Positions 1 through 8,800 of a stretch of 63,186 bases of DNA are shown here, in pieces. Source of the stretch: an uncultured Lactobacillus sp. (GTDB taxonomy: Bacteria > Bacillota > Bacilli > Lactobacillales > Lactobacillaceae); contig CAJLBJ010000008.1 of assembly GCA_905204935.1 (NCBI GenBank), positions 1 through 63,186 on the forward strand. The letters are read 5' to 3'. The notes under the pieces were generated by a model that did not search any database, was not told where the DNA came from, and saw nothing but the letters and a program-made list of their open reading frames with translations. The stretch's first letter is position 1, and the number at the start of each line of letters is the position of its first letter. The position numbers and the translations under genes were made by a program.

Positions 1-88
1 TCGCATAACCAATTTTTATATATTTAAACTGTATACTTGACAGGACATAGTGCCAAGGAATTCAGGGGTTGATTTTAGCAAGCAAGCT

Positions 89-1063
89 TTAATTAAAGAA
101 GCTTTTGATCCATTCGATAAATTGAGTAAAAATATTCTTAGCTTTTTGGACGGTTTCTTTAGCCGCATCACTGTTGGCCCAGTCTTTGACCTTGTTCATC
201 AGATCGCCTGTCGAGTTTTTGACGTTATCAATTGTGTTTGTCACATTTTCAAGGTAGTCTTTACTCAAAGAAATTGGGGAGTTTTCAAATTTAATCAAGA
301 CGTTGATGATATTGTTGACCGCATTTTGGGAAGTTTGGTTGGCAATATCATGTTTTTGTAAGGCTTCGTTTAACAATTGTTGAATGTCTTCTCTTGTTAA
401 AGTTTGACCGTCTTGTTTTTGTTTTGCGATTTCTTTGGTGGTATCCCCAACGGCTGCCATCAATTTTCCGGCATAGGCACTGTCGTCTTTGTTTTCGTTG
501 ATGGCTTGTTGGGTAGCATCAAGCATTTGGTTAGCCGTGGCCGTATCGGTGGTGTTAAGGGTGATACCGTCTTGTGCCAAGGCTTTGTAGACGCCGGTTA
601 GAGCCGATTCACCCGAGACAGCACGATTGGCTGTTACGACGATTGTCACGTCGTTAACCCCAGCCATCTGGGCCACCATCGCATATTGTTGGGCGGTCAC
701 TTGGGTGATGTTGTCTTGGCCGTCGTATTTTTTGATGTTGACTTTAACGCCAGACCCTGGATCGCTAGGAGCGATTGCCACCGAGCTAATCATGGCCGCA
801 TCGGTCGTCGTGGCACCGTTGCCGATGTATTTGCTATAATCGCTAGCCGTAGCGGTTAACGTCTTAAAATTAGAGTCGGTCCCTAAGACATCGGCTAATT
901 TTGAGCGCACCTCAGTAGCTGTACCGGCCCCATAAACAACGTAACTAGCATTTAAAGTATGACTAGTAGAGTTTGTGTCAGCTTTGATATTAGCGGGTAA
1001 ACTAGTTGTTGCAATTAAAGCCAAAGCGGCGATGGTTAAACGTTTAAGAAGCTTTGTTTTCAC
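89..1063 (-). CDS. Secreted DUF1002-family protein
   Basis: 324 residues starting at a GTG. The N-terminus is a typical Sec signal peptide: a basic start (MKTKLLKR), a hydrophobic core to about residue 22, and a possible AxA-type cleavage near residue 28 (NIKADT). The rest matches the DUF1002 type of exported protein in lactobacilli and clostridia: an alternating alpha/beta N-terminal half, then an alanine- and asparagine-rich helical C-terminal half ending in aromatic residues (FIEWIKSFF). The function of the family is unknown. The start lacks a normally spaced ribosome site. An AAAGGAG lies about 31 bases upstream, with a 6-bp hairpin in between. No in-frame alternative start exists before a TAG. 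The gene appears monocistronic and no clear terminator is visible before the window edge. Confidence 0.8.
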   Translation of the reverse strand: MKTKLLKRLTIAALALIATTSLPANIKADTNSTSHTLNASYVVYGAGTATEVRSKLADVLGTDSNFKTLTATASDYSKYIGNGATTTDAAMISSVAIAPSDPGSGVKVNIKKYDGQDNITQVTAQQYAMVAQMAGVNDVTIVVTANRAVSGESALTGVYKALAQDGITLNTTDTATANQMLDATQQAINENKDDSAYAGKLMAAVGDTTKEIAKQKQDGQTLTREDIQQLLNEALQKHDIANQTSQNAVNNIINVLIKFENSPISLSKDYLENVTNTIDNVKNSTGDLMNKVKDWANSDAAKETVQKAKNIFTQFIEWIKSFFN

Positions 1064-1073
1064 GAGCGATATT

Positions 1074-1101
1074 AAGGAACTCTAAAATTCCTTGCTCCTT
1101 T
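1074..1101 (-). promoter_or_regulatory. Ribosome site with hairpin in the spacer (DUF1002 gene)
   Basis: On the minus strand AAAGGAG (1095-1101) is followed by a perfect 6-bp hairpin AAGGAA...TTCCTT (1074-1093) and then the GTG start at 1063. If the hairpin is looped out, the effective spacing falls to about 11 bases. The sequence is seen; the bridging role is inferred. Confidence 0.4.
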
Positions 1102-1197
1102 CTTAGAAAATATATTTGCTTTCATTTTACCATTAAATCTTTGCACCAATGTATAAGAAAGCACAAAAATTGTTTAAAAAAATATGATTAGATTTAA

Positions 1198-1226
1198 CTG
1201 ACAAAACAATGAATTCAATGTATACT
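1198..1226 (+). promoter_or_regulatory. Sigma-A promoter of a short leader transcript
   Basis: CTGACA (1198-1203), a 17-base spacer and TATACT (1221-1226) form a good sigma-A promoter. The predicted start is near 1233, only about 20 bases before the terminator hairpin at 1254. Confidence 0.55.
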
Positions 1227-1253
1227 TAAAGTAAGAAAAACTCATAACCAAAG

Positions 1254-1287
1254 AAAGGAACTAGTTTTAGGCTGGCTCCTTTTTTTG
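1254..1287 (+). terminator. Intrinsic terminator upstream of gdpP
   Basis: AAAGGAACTAG pairs with CTGGCTCCTTT (one A-C mismatch and one G-U pair) around a 7-base loop, followed by a run of T. It would end transcripts from the promoter at 1198 after about 55 bases, so it is either the end of a small RNA or an attenuator for gdpP. Confidence 0.6.
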
Positions 1288-1390
1288 TTATTACAAAGTG
1301 TGATAAAATAAAAGATAAAATCTATGTCTATTTTTGTTAGGAGTAAAAAGTTTTTCTTTGACAATAAGCAAAGAAAAAGTGAGGAAGTAT

Positions 1391-3415
1391 ATGAAAAAAA
1401 TTATTTCAAAGGATTTTTGGCAAACATTAGACTTTATGCAAGAAAGACAACCACGCTTAATCGCGGTCTTTTTATTGTTGATTGCGTTGGCTTGTGATGT
1501 GATGGCTTTCATCTTAAATTGGATGTTAGGAATTATCTTGTTAGTTGCCTTAGTTTTGGCAATTGTCTTGGTGTTAGAAACATTAGGCAAAATTGTGGAG
1601 CGTACCAACGAATATATTTCAGATTTATCTTATCGTATCAAACGTGGTGAACAAGATGCTTTAGTACAAATGCCAATTGGAATTTTATTTTATAGTAAAG
1701 ACTATGATGTTCAATGGATTAATCCAACGTTACAGCAATATTTTGGCAAGGTTGATTTATTAGGAAAACCGCTAAAAAATGTTGATAGCGAACTTTTAGC
1801 ATTGATTAGTAAACATCAAGAAGAAGAGACATTTTTTGAAGCTAAGTGGCGCGATAATTATTTTAATATCTTGATTCAACCAGAATTACATGTTGCTTAT
1901 TTGTATGAGGTAACTCATTATGTCGAGTTACAAAAACATTTTAGTGAATCACAGTTAGTTATTGGACAAATATTTGTCGATAATTATGATGAGGTTACTA
2001 AAGCGATGAACGATAAGAGTGTTTCTAACTTGAGCAATTTCGTGACTAATGCGATAGATGATTGGGCTAATGAGTTTGGGATGTTTGTTAAACGTGTCGA
2101 TGAAGATCAGTACCTAGTTTTAGGCTATACTAAATCTCTACAAGAAATCGAGCAGCAACGTTTTAAGATTTTAGATACTATTCGTGAGTGGACATCAAAG
2201 CAAAATTCACCATTAACACTAAGTATTGGTCTAGCCTATGGGCAAGAAAACCTGGCTTCTTTGGCTAAATTGGCACAAAGTAATTTAGACTTAGCCTTAG
2301 GACGAGGTGGTGACCAAGCGGTAGTACGCCAAGATGATGGTCAAGCGCGTTTTTATGGTGGCAAGACTAACCCGATGGCTAAACGAACGCGGGTGCGTGC
2401 ACGCATGATTTCCCAAGCCTTAAAGGAATTAATGGCACAAAGCGAAGAAATTTTTGTAATGGGGCATACACGTCCTGATATGGACTCAATTGGTGCTTGT
2501 TTAGGTTTACGTCGGATTGCAGAGATGAATAAAAAGCAATGCTGGATTGTTTTAGACAATGAAGTTGTCCACTCAGATATTGCGCGTTTATTAGAAGAGT
2601 TGGGTGCATATCCTGAAATTAAAGAAAAGATTATTTCAACAGACGAAGCACTTGAAAAAATTAGTGCCAATAGTTTATTGGTGATGGTTGATCATTCTAA
2701 ACCATCGATGGCACTTAGTCCACGTTTATATGAACGTCTGCAAGATAAACTGATGATTATTGATCATCATCGCCGTGGCGAGGAATTCCCAGAAAATCCA
2801 CTGTTAGTTTACATTGAGCCTTATGCAAGCTCAACATGTGAGTTAATCACAGAAATGTTTGAATATCAAAGTCGTGATAGTGAGCCAATCAATAAATTAG
2901 AGGCGACAGCGATGCTTACAGGGATCATTATCGATACTAAATCGTTTTCTATGAATACAGGTACAAGAACCTTTGATGCGGCTAGTTATCTACGTTCGGT
3001 AGGTGCCGATCTAGAAATGACTAGACATTTCATGAAAGAAAGTGCAACACAATATTTGCAGCGTAATCATTTGATTGATCGTGTGGAATTTATTGGTAAT
3101 TCCATGGCGGTTTGTGCAGGTGAAGATGGTCGTCCATACGATCCGGTGACCGCCGCTCAAGCAGCCGATTCACTTTTAGATGTCAGTGGAGTGCATGCTT
3201 CGTTTGTAATTACCAGTCGACCACAAGGCAAAGTTGGAATCTCTGCACGAAGTAATGGTGAAATTAATGTACAGTTAATCATGGAAAAAATGGGCGGTGG
3301 CGGTCATTTGAGCAATGCCGCAACTCAAATTGAAGGTCAAAGTGTCAGCCAAGTAAAACGAGCTCTTTTAGCGATTTTAGAAGAATTGGCTGAAGATGGC
3401 GATGCACAAGATTAG
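1391..3415 (+). CDS. gdpP: Cyclic-di-AMP phosphodiesterase GdpP
   Basis: Membrane-bound DHH-DHHA1 phosphodiesterase that hydrolyses c-di-AMP to pApA, so it sets potassium, osmotic and cell-wall homeostasis. From the ATG at 1391 it is 674 residues, the usual family length. A TTG at 1334 is in frame, but the ATG has its own GAGGAAG ribosome site. Order: two membrane segments (about 23-63), a degenerate PAS domain, a degenerate GGDEF domain (about 170-300), then the DHH domain with GHTRPDMDSIG near residue 356 and IDHH near 458, and a DHHA1 domain with GGGHLSNAA near 635. All metal-ligand motifs appear intact. It sits just ahead of rplI and dnaB with 12 bases to rplI, the standard lactobacillar order, so it is probably co-transcribed with them. 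Confidence 0.97.
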   Translation: MKKIISKDFWQTLDFMQERQPRLIAVFLLLIALACDVMAFILNWMLGIILLVALVLAIVLVLETLGKIVERTNEYISDLSYRIKRGEQDALVQMPIGILFYSKDYDVQWINPTLQQYFGKVDLLGKPLKNVDSELLALISKHQEEETFFEAKWRDNYFNILIQPELHVAYLYEVTHYVELQKHFSESQLVIGQIFVDNYDEVTKAMNDKSVSNLSNFVTNAIDDWANEFGMFVKRVDEDQYLVLGYTKSLQEIEQQRFKILDTIREWTSKQNSPLTLSIGLAYGQENLASLAKLAQSNLDLALGRGGDQAVVRQDDGQARFYGGKTNPMAKRTRVRARMISQALKELMAQSEEIFVMGHTRPDMDSIGACLGLRRIAEMNKKQCWIVLDNEVVHSDIARLLEELGAYPEIKEKIISTDEALEKISANSLLVMVDHSKPSMALSPRLYERLQDKLMIIDHHRRGEEFPENPLLVYIEPYASSTCELITEMFEYQSRDSEPINKLEATAMLTGIIIDTKSFSMNTGTRTFDAASYLRSVGADLEMTRHFMKESATQYLQRNHLIDRVEFIGNSMAVCAGEDGRPYDPVTAAQAADSLLDVSGVHASFVITSRPQGKVGISARSNGEINVQLIMEKMGGGGHLSNAATQIEGQSVSQVKRALLAILEELAEDGDAQD

Positions 3416-3427
3416 GAGGAAAAAATT

Positions 3428-3877
3428 ATGAAAGTTATTTTTACACAAGATGTTAGAGGAAAAGGTAAACGCGGAGAAATTAAGGAACTTCCCGATGGTT
3501 ACGCTAATTTCTTAATCAAGGCTAATAAGGCTAAGCAAGCTAATGCAGCAGCGATGAGCGAGCTTAAGGGGCAAAAACGTGCCGAAGCTAAGAAAGAAGC
3601 AGAAATTTTAGCCGAAGCCAAGGCTTTAAAAGAAAAATTAGAATCTGGCAAATATGTAGTCGAACTAAAGGCAAAAGCCGGTGAAGATGGGCGCTTATTT
3701 GGTTCAATTACTACCAAGCAAATTGCACAGGCATTAAATGAACAATATGGTTTGAAGATTGATAAGCGTAAGATGGAACTAGCAGCGCCAATTCGTTCGA
3801 TGGGTTATGTAAACGTACCTGTTAAGTTGCACAATGAAGTAACTTCTAAGATTCGTGTACACATTGCAGAAAAATAA
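3428..3877 (+). CDS. rplI: 50S ribosomal protein L9
   Basis: 149 residues, the full family length. The N-terminal RNA-binding domain begins MKVIFTQDVRGKGKRGEI and carries the L9 signature around GYANFLI (residues 25-32). A long lysine/alanine-rich connecting helix (about 40-75) links it to the C-terminal domain (GRLFGSIT onward). L9 binds 23S rRNA near the base of the L1 stalk. The ribosome site AGGAGG lies at the end of gdpP, indicating translational coupling in a gdpP-rplI-dnaB operon. Confidence 0.98.
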   Translation: MKVIFTQDVRGKGKRGEIKELPDGYANFLIKANKAKQANAAAMSELKGQKRAEAKKEAEILAEAKALKEKLESGKYVVELKAKAGEDGRLFGSITTKQIAQALNEQYGLKIDKRKMELAAPIRSMGYVNVPVKLHNEVTSKIRVHIAEK

Positions 3878-3918
3878 TGAGTGTTTAAGCATAAGTTTTG
3901 TAGAAAGGATCAAGAGTC

Positions 3919-5319
3919 ATGGCTAATGATTTTTTGGCGACAGATAATTTGCCTAAAAACATAGAGGCAGAAGAAAATCTTTTAGGAATAATTTTGTCTA
4001 ACTCTAATGTTTTAGATGATGTTTTAGAATTTGTTCAGCCACTCGATTTTTATACACGTCAAAATCAGATTATCTTTGCAACGATGATAGATTTAAATAA
4101 TCGCAATGAACAAATATCATTGGTAACACTCAACGATCGTTTAAGTCTTCAAAAACAACTCGATGATGCTGGTGGAATTGTTTATTTATCAAGGTTAATG
4201 ACTAACGCGCAACCAACGGCTAGAAATGCTGTTTCGTATGCTAAATTAGTGCAAGAAAAAGCAGTTCGGCGGCGTTTGATGAGTGCAGCACGTGAAATCT
4301 TTGCGATAGCACAAAATGATGATCAAGATATTGCCGGCCTTTTAGGCGAAGCAGAGCGCAATATTGCAGAGATTGCCGAACAAAAAACGGATGGCAGTTT
4401 TAAACGCATTGCCAATGTTTTGGATGCAGTTTATGATGAAACGACACAACGGGCTAATCAAACAGAAGAAATCATCGGGCTTTCAACTGGCTATGGTGAG
4501 CTAGATAAGGTAACGGCTGGGTTACAAGCAGATAATTTGATTATCTTAGCGGCACGTCCAGCCGTGGGTAAAACGGCTTTTGCTTTGAATATCGCCCAAA
4601 ATGTGGCCAAAGAAAATGATGTTTCTGTGGCTATTTTCTCTTTGGAAATGGGGGCAGAATCTTTGGTGCGCCGGATGTTGTCGGCAGAAGGTTCAATCAA
4701 TGCTTCTAATTTACAAAACGGGAATCTCTCTAGTGAAGAATGGGCTAGTCTAAGTGTATCAATCGAGTCTTTGAAGCGGACTGATATTTATATCGATGAT
4801 ACGCCAGGGATCAAAATGGCGGCTATTCGGGCCAGATGTCGTGGTTTGGCTAAAAAGACTGGTAAATTAGGTTTGATTGTGATTGACTACTTGCAGTTGA
4901 TTGAAGGTTCTAATAAGGAAAGCCGACAACAAGAAGTTTCTGAGATTTCGCGTGAATTAAAGAAGCTTGCCAAAGAATTGGCTGTACCAGTCATTGCCTT
5001 ATCCCAGCTTTCACGTGGGGTTGAACAACGCCAAGACAAACGTCCGGTCCTCTCAGATATTCGTGAATCTGGGGCGATTGAACAAGATGCTGATATTGTT
5101 GCTTTCTTGTATCGTGATGATTACTATGAACGCGCAGAAGGTGATGACGAAAACGAAGAAAATTCTGCGCCATTAGGCAATCCCGATGCTGGTGTGGTCG
5201 AATTGATCATCGAAAAAAACCGTGCTGGTGCGCGTGGGACGATAAAGCTTTTATTTAACAAAACGTGTTATAAATTTGCAAACATTTCATATGCTCCCGA
5301 ACCGCCAGGAATGGGTTAA
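3919..5319 (+). CDS. dnaB: Replicative DNA helicase DnaB
   Basis: 466 residues. The N-terminal DnaB domain (about 8-110, PLDFYTRQNQIIF) joins a RecA-like ATPase with Walker A RPAVGKTAFA near residue 212, Walker B LIVIDYLQLI near 319, and the downstream SQLSRGVEQR and LSDIRESGAIEQDAD segments. It is the hexameric 5'-to-3' helicase of the replication fork, corresponding to DnaC of Bacillus naming. No intein is present, since the Walker A and Walker B blocks are uninterrupted. It is last in the gdpP-rplI-dnaB group and is closed by a terminator directly downstream. Confidence 0.98.
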   Translation: MANDFLATDNLPKNIEAEENLLGIILSNSNVLDDVLEFVQPLDFYTRQNQIIFATMIDLNNRNEQISLVTLNDRLSLQKQLDDAGGIVYLSRLMTNAQPTARNAVSYAKLVQEKAVRRRLMSAAREIFAIAQNDDQDIAGLLGEAERNIAEIAEQKTDGSFKRIANVLDAVYDETTQRANQTEEIIGLSTGYGELDKVTAGLQADNLIILAARPAVGKTAFALNIAQNVAKENDVSVAIFSLEMGAESLVRRMLSAEGSINASNLQNGNLSSEEWASLSVSIESLKRTDIYIDDTPGIKMAAIRARCRGLAKKTGKLGLIVIDYLQLIEGSNKESRQQEVSEISRELKKLAKELAVPVIALSQLSRGVEQRQDKRPVLSDIRESGAIEQDADIVAFLYRDDYYERAEGDDENEENSAPLGNPDAGVVELIIEKNRAGARGTIKLLFNKTCYKFANISYAPEPPGMG

Positions 5320-5339
5320 AAGCAAGTGAAATCTAAAAG

Positions 5340-5381
5340 AGCTGTGAAATAACAAACTGTTTGTTATCTTACGGCTTTTTT
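5340..5381 (+). terminator. Terminator after dnaB
   Basis: AGCTGTGAAATAACAAA pairs with TTTGTTATCTTACGGCT around a short loop, followed by six T. Confidence 0.85.
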
Positions 5382-5561
5382 AGTGCAGAAAAAAATAACT
5401 TATTGAAAACGGATGAAGAAACAAAGTGTACAAATTGACTTACTTTTTGTATAGCTTTTATCTTATTTGAGGTCTATACTATATATTATGGTTAAACAAA
5501 AAACTGTATAAAAATTTGTACTGGGGGTTTTCAAAAAAATATAGACAAAGAAGGAATTAGT

Positions 5562-6788
5562 ATGGAAACTACACAAACACGTCCACTCTGGCGCAAAAAC
5601 TTATTTGTGCTTTGGTTTGGCGTTTTTATGACGGGGATGGGGATGAGTGAAATCACTCCGTTTTTGTCACTATTTATTGGTGAATTGGGGCATTATAGCA
5701 AACAACAACTGACGTTTTATACGGGAATTGTGTTTGCTTCATGCTTTTTAGTAATGGCGATAGTCTCGCCTGTTTGGGGCAGGTTAGCGGATAAAAAGGG
5801 CCGGCGTTTGATGCTGTTACGGGCATCGTTTGGGATGGCGGTAGTCTTTTTATTGATGGGCTTTGTGACCAATGTATGGGAACTTTTGCTTTTACGTGCA
5901 CTACAAGGAGCCTTTGGCGGGTATGTTTCCAATGCCAATGCCTTGATTGCTTCACAAGCACCTAAGAAAAATTCGGGACAAGCATTGAGTATCTTAGTAA
6001 CCGGCTTGACTGCTGGAACATTGCTAGGTCCCTTATTAGGCGGGGCATTAGCGAGTGTATTTTCTTATCGCATGACCTTTAATATTACAGGAATCATCAT
6101 GATGTTGGTTTTTATTTTGACTTATTTTTGTGTGAAAGAAGATTTTGCCGCTAAGCCAGCCACTGATAAAAAACATCCAAAAGTAACCTTCAAACAAATT
6201 ATCAGTGTACGTTTAATCCTCGTTTTATTTTCGACAACGATGTTTGTTCAAATCGTCAATATGTCGATCAACCCCATTTTAAGTCTATTCGTTAAAGAAT
6301 TATTGACTTCTTCACATCAATCCGTGACCTTTATGGCTGGGATTGTAGCTTCGATGCCAGGTTTATCCACAATTATCGCAGCACCTTTATTTGGACGCTT
6401 AGGTGATCGGATTGGGACGCAAAAGATGCTAGTCTTTGGTTTTATTTTTGCGATGCTGGTCTTTTTTGCAACTTCTTTTGTAACCAATGTCTATCAATTG
6501 ATAGGGATGCGCATTTTAACAGGGATTTCTGATGCAGCAATGTTGCCATCTGTTCAAACTCTATTAACCAAGAACACAACAACAGAAAATACAAGTATTG
6601 TCTTTTCATATAACCAAAGCTTCCAATCAGTTGGTAGTGTCTTAGGACCAATGATCGGTTCGTTTGTGGCTGGGATCTTTGATTACCGCGGTATTTTTGT
6701 GGTCAGCAGCTTGATTATGGTCTTTAACTTGTTGGTCTTTAAATTAACACATGCTAGCGAAGCTGCGCAAAAAACTATTTTAAAATAA
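5562..6788 (+). CDS. MFS multidrug-type efflux transporter
   Basis: 408 residues with 12 predicted membrane segments, consistent with the DHA1 drug:proton antiporter group of the major facilitator superfamily. Motif A appears between segments 2 and 3 (GRLADKKGRRLML, about 83-95), with a related copy GRLGDRIGTQKML in the second half. A motif-C-like glycine/proline stretch (GPLLGGALAS) is in segment 5. It resembles PmrA/NorA-like pumps of Gram-positives. The substrate cannot be read from the sequence. It stands alone after a long AT-rich leader and ends at a terminator. No adjacent drug-responsive regulator is seen. Confidence 0.88.
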   Translation: METTQTRPLWRKNLFVLWFGVFMTGMGMSEITPFLSLFIGELGHYSKQQLTFYTGIVFASCFLVMAIVSPVWGRLADKKGRRLMLLRASFGMAVVFLLMGFVTNVWELLLLRALQGAFGGYVSNANALIASQAPKKNSGQALSILVTGLTAGTLLGPLLGGALASVFSYRMTFNITGIIMMLVFILTYFCVKEDFAAKPATDKKHPKVTFKQIISVRLILVLFSTTMFVQIVNMSINPILSLFVKELLTSSHQSVTFMAGIVASMPGLSTIIAAPLFGRLGDRIGTQKMLVFGFIFAMLVFFATSFVTNVYQLIGMRILTGISDAAMLPSVQTLLTKNTTTENTSIVFSYNQSFQSVGSVLGPMIGSFVAGIFDYRGIFVVSSLIMVFNLLVFKLTHASEAAQKTILK

Positions 6789-6801
6789 TTTTTAACAAAA
6801 T

Positions 6802-6833
6802 AAGGACTACGAAACTTTTCGTAGTCCTTATTT
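6802..6833 (+). terminator. Terminator after the MFS gene
   Basis: AAGGACTACGAAA pairs with TTTTCGTAGTCCTT, then T-rich sequence. Confidence 0.85.
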
Positions 6834-6838
6834 AATAT

Positions 6839-7168
6839 CTAGTTAAATTTTTTTAAGCTAATAGCACCGATTGCAAGGATGCTAAAGCCTAATAGACCAA
6901 GCACAGTCTGTTTGCTGTCGCCGGTTTGAGGTAATTTTTGTTTTGGCTTAGCATTATTTGAGTTGTTTTTATCAGTTGTTGGCTTTTTAGTTTCTTTTAA
7001 AGTTAAAGCAGCACGTGCAGTTGTCAAATCCTTTAGCATTTGATCGATTTGTTTTTGCGTAACATTATCGTTGCTTAATAGCGTGTTAGCTTGGGCTAAT
7101 AGATTTTTAAAATTAGCTAAGGCACCATTATCTTGATACTGATTAAGGTCTAATGAATAATGTAGCAT
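6839..7168 (-). pseudogene. C-terminal remnant of an LPXTG surface protein
   Basis: 109 residues from an ATG to the stop. Residues 1-60 resemble the second half of a FIVAR-type repeat (LNQYQD...LANAQ-like pattern, TQKQIDQMLKDL). A lysine/threonine/asparagine linker follows, then a complete sortase signal LPQTG, a hydrophobic segment and the charged tail LKKFN. There is no signal peptide, and an in-frame TAA lies two codons before the ATG. The product therefore could not be exported or anchored. I read it as the surviving 3' end of a large surface protein whose 5' part was deleted. A bidirectional terminator cuts it off from the gene upstream. Confidence 0.7.
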
Positions 7169-7210
7169 ATTTATTTAATTTGTCAATCGTTTGTGCATTT
7201 TACTGAAATG

Positions 7211-7259
7211 AAAAACCGAACTTCATATTGAGTTAATCTAATATGAAGTTCGGTTTTTT
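7211..7259. terminator. Bidirectional terminator after the RpiR gene
   Basis: An 18-19-bp near-perfect stem, AAAAACCGAACTTCATATT with its complement, around a 10-base loop. It has T runs on both sides and ends the minus-strand rpiR-type gene. Confidence 0.85.
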
Positions 7260-7379
7260 GTGCTTATTTTTTTAAAAAGAGCTCTTTTTAAATCGGAAAA
7301 CATGTTTTTTAAGAATAATAACATGTTCACGAAAGCTACCAAACTGTTCACAAGTTCTCATTTTTCAATTATAGTAAAA

Positions 7380-8075
7380 TTATTGGTTGTCTGTTAAAAC
7401 TGAGCTCATTAAGACTTCAAAATAGATTAAAGCCAGGCCAAAGAACAGTTGTGGATGACTGCTGTCAAAAAAAGAGGGTTTAAAAGAATCGGTGCTGATA
7501 GCAAGCTTGACATTTTGTGCAATTGTTGAGTTGGCATTGCCTACAAAAGCGATCACATCACACTCATTGCCATTGGCTTCTTGGCACAACTCGGTCAAAC
7601 GTTTTGTCTCTCCAGAATTGCTGATAACAATGATCAAATTTTGACGATTGGTATCTTTACGGATTAATTCAAGATGTGAATTAGCTGTACAGCGGTAGCC
7701 ATGAATGTTGAAATATTCACTCATATAGTTAGCGATATTTTGTGAAAAGCCGCTTCCCATGATGGTTATCATCGAATCACGGTGTTTGTTTAGTAGCTTT
7801 TTGAAGGATTCGATATATTGTTTGATGTTAAGTAAATCTTCGAAGTTGAGTAAAGCAAAGCTTGTGTCAGTCATCAAAAAGACTAATTCGTAATAGCCAG
7901 AAAGATTCATGCGCTTAGCCATTTTAACGATGAAACTAGGCGAGGTGAAAGTTTCTTTGGCTAACTGACGTACACCAAGTGTTTTTAGTTTATCTCGATG
8001 CTCTTGCATGTAGTTTAAAACAGCAACTTCAGTTTCATTTAGTTGGTATTTTTCGCTGATTTGTCGAATGTCCAA
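7380..8075 (-). CDS. MurR/RpiR-family transcriptional regulator (HTH + SIS)
   Basis: 231 residues from a TTG start that has AGGGGG seven bases upstream. The N-terminal RpiR-type HTH covers about residues 1-75 (RQLAKETFTSPSFIVKMAKRMNLSGYYEL). A C-terminal SIS sugar-phosphate-binding domain follows with IMGSGFSQNIA and ISNSGETKRL. Such proteins sense phosphosugars and control neighbouring catabolic genes. It is divergent, with only 48 bases between, from the MgsA-domain gene and PTS EIIC at 8124-10096, so these are its likely targets. Confidence 0.9.
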   Translation of the reverse strand: MDIRQISEKYQLNETEVAVLNYMQEHRDKLKTLGVRQLAKETFTSPSFIVKMAKRMNLSGYYELVFLMTDTSFALLNFEDLLNIKQYIESFKKLLNKHRDSMITIMGSGFSQNIANYMSEYFNIHGYRCTANSHLELIRKDTNRQNLIIVISNSGETKRLTELCQEANGNECDVIAFVGNANSTIAQNVKLAISTDSFKPSFFDSSHPQLFFGLALIYFEVLMSSVLTDNQ

Positions 8076-8123
8076 GTAAAAACCCCCTAAATAAAGTTAA
8101 GTATTGAAAGGAAGTAACAAAAT

Positions 8124-8771
8124 ATGTCACAAGAAAATAATAACAAAAATTGCCAAGCAAAAAAAGAGTTCATCGCTGATCCATGGGCACGCACGACTAC
8201 ACGTAACGGTTTAGCTGGAGACGAAGTAATCTCTGCTTTGCAAAAATCAATCCGTCGTGGTAAAGAACGTGCTGCGGTTGAATTTGCTTATGAAATGTAT
8301 ATTTCTTCACCACAATTTGAAGAAAAATTATGGCGTCGTTTACTAGCTATCTCTGTTGAAGATATCGGCATGGGTAATCCTAATGCACCAATTTTTGTTA
8401 ATACATTAAACCAAATGCGTAAAAACTTTGAATACAGCGAACCAGATCGTGCCATGATGTTTGTGCATGCGATTCGTTATTTATGCCAATCTACTAAGGA
8501 TCGCTCCTCTGACTTGTTGAAAAATATTGTTATCAAAAACTTTAACAAAGGCTATGTGCCAGAAATTCCTGATTATGCTTTGGATAAACACACTAAACGC
8601 GGACAAGAAATGGGGCGCGATAGCATGCACTTCTTACACGAAGCAAGCAAGGTTATTCCACAAATGGAAGTGGACAATGGTTATTATGAAGAATACAACG
8701 AATTGATGAAAGACTATGATCCAAGCAAGATCATTGATAGTGCTTTTGTTTTTAATCCATATCAAGTTTAA
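8124..8771 (+). CDS. Stand-alone MgsA/RarA C-terminal-domain protein
   Basis: 215 residues with no AAA+ ATPase domain. The body resembles the C-terminal region of RarA/MgsA (clamp-loader-like replication-fork ATPases): EVISALQKSIRRG (about 34-46), then RRLLAISVEDIGMGNPNAP (about 87-105), and the terminal RGQEMGR...FLHEASKVIP. In RarA this part drives tetramer formation. Here it is a separate gene with a GAAAGGAAG ribosome site, 29 bases before a PTS EIIC gene and divergent from an RpiR regulator, which suggests a role in sugar metabolism rather than replication. The family resemblance is by motif reading; the function is unknown. Confidence 0.75.
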   Translation: MSQENNNKNCQAKKEFIADPWARTTTRNGLAGDEVISALQKSIRRGKERAAVEFAYEMYISSPQFEEKLWRRLLAISVEDIGMGNPNAPIFVNTLNQMRKNFEYSEPDRAMMFVHAIRYLCQSTKDRSSDLLKNIVIKNFNKGYVPEIPDYALDKHTKRGQEMGRDSMHFLHEASKVIPQMEVDNGYYEEYNELMKDYDPSKIIDSAFVFNPYQV

Positions 8772-8800
8772 TCAACATTAGAAAAGGAGTTTTAATCACG

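Larger units (their letters stand above)
1064..1390. other. Intergenic region between DUF1002 gene and gdpP
   Basis: 327 bases between divergent genes. It contains the DUF1002 ribosome site and hairpin (1074-1101), a strong plus-strand promoter (1198-1226) that runs within about 30 bases into an intrinsic terminator (1254-1287), and then a second AT-rich stretch from which gdpP must be read. No protein-coding frame is convincing. Confidence 0.7.

Noticed and set aside
50..839. Several plus-strand open frames over the DUF1002 gene
   Set aside because: They are antisense shadows; the minus-strand frame has a clear signal peptide and family match.
1291..1608. Minus-strand open frame overlapping the gdpP start
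   Set aside because: Antisense shadow of gdpP and its promoter; low-complexity lysine/asparagine product and no ribosome site.
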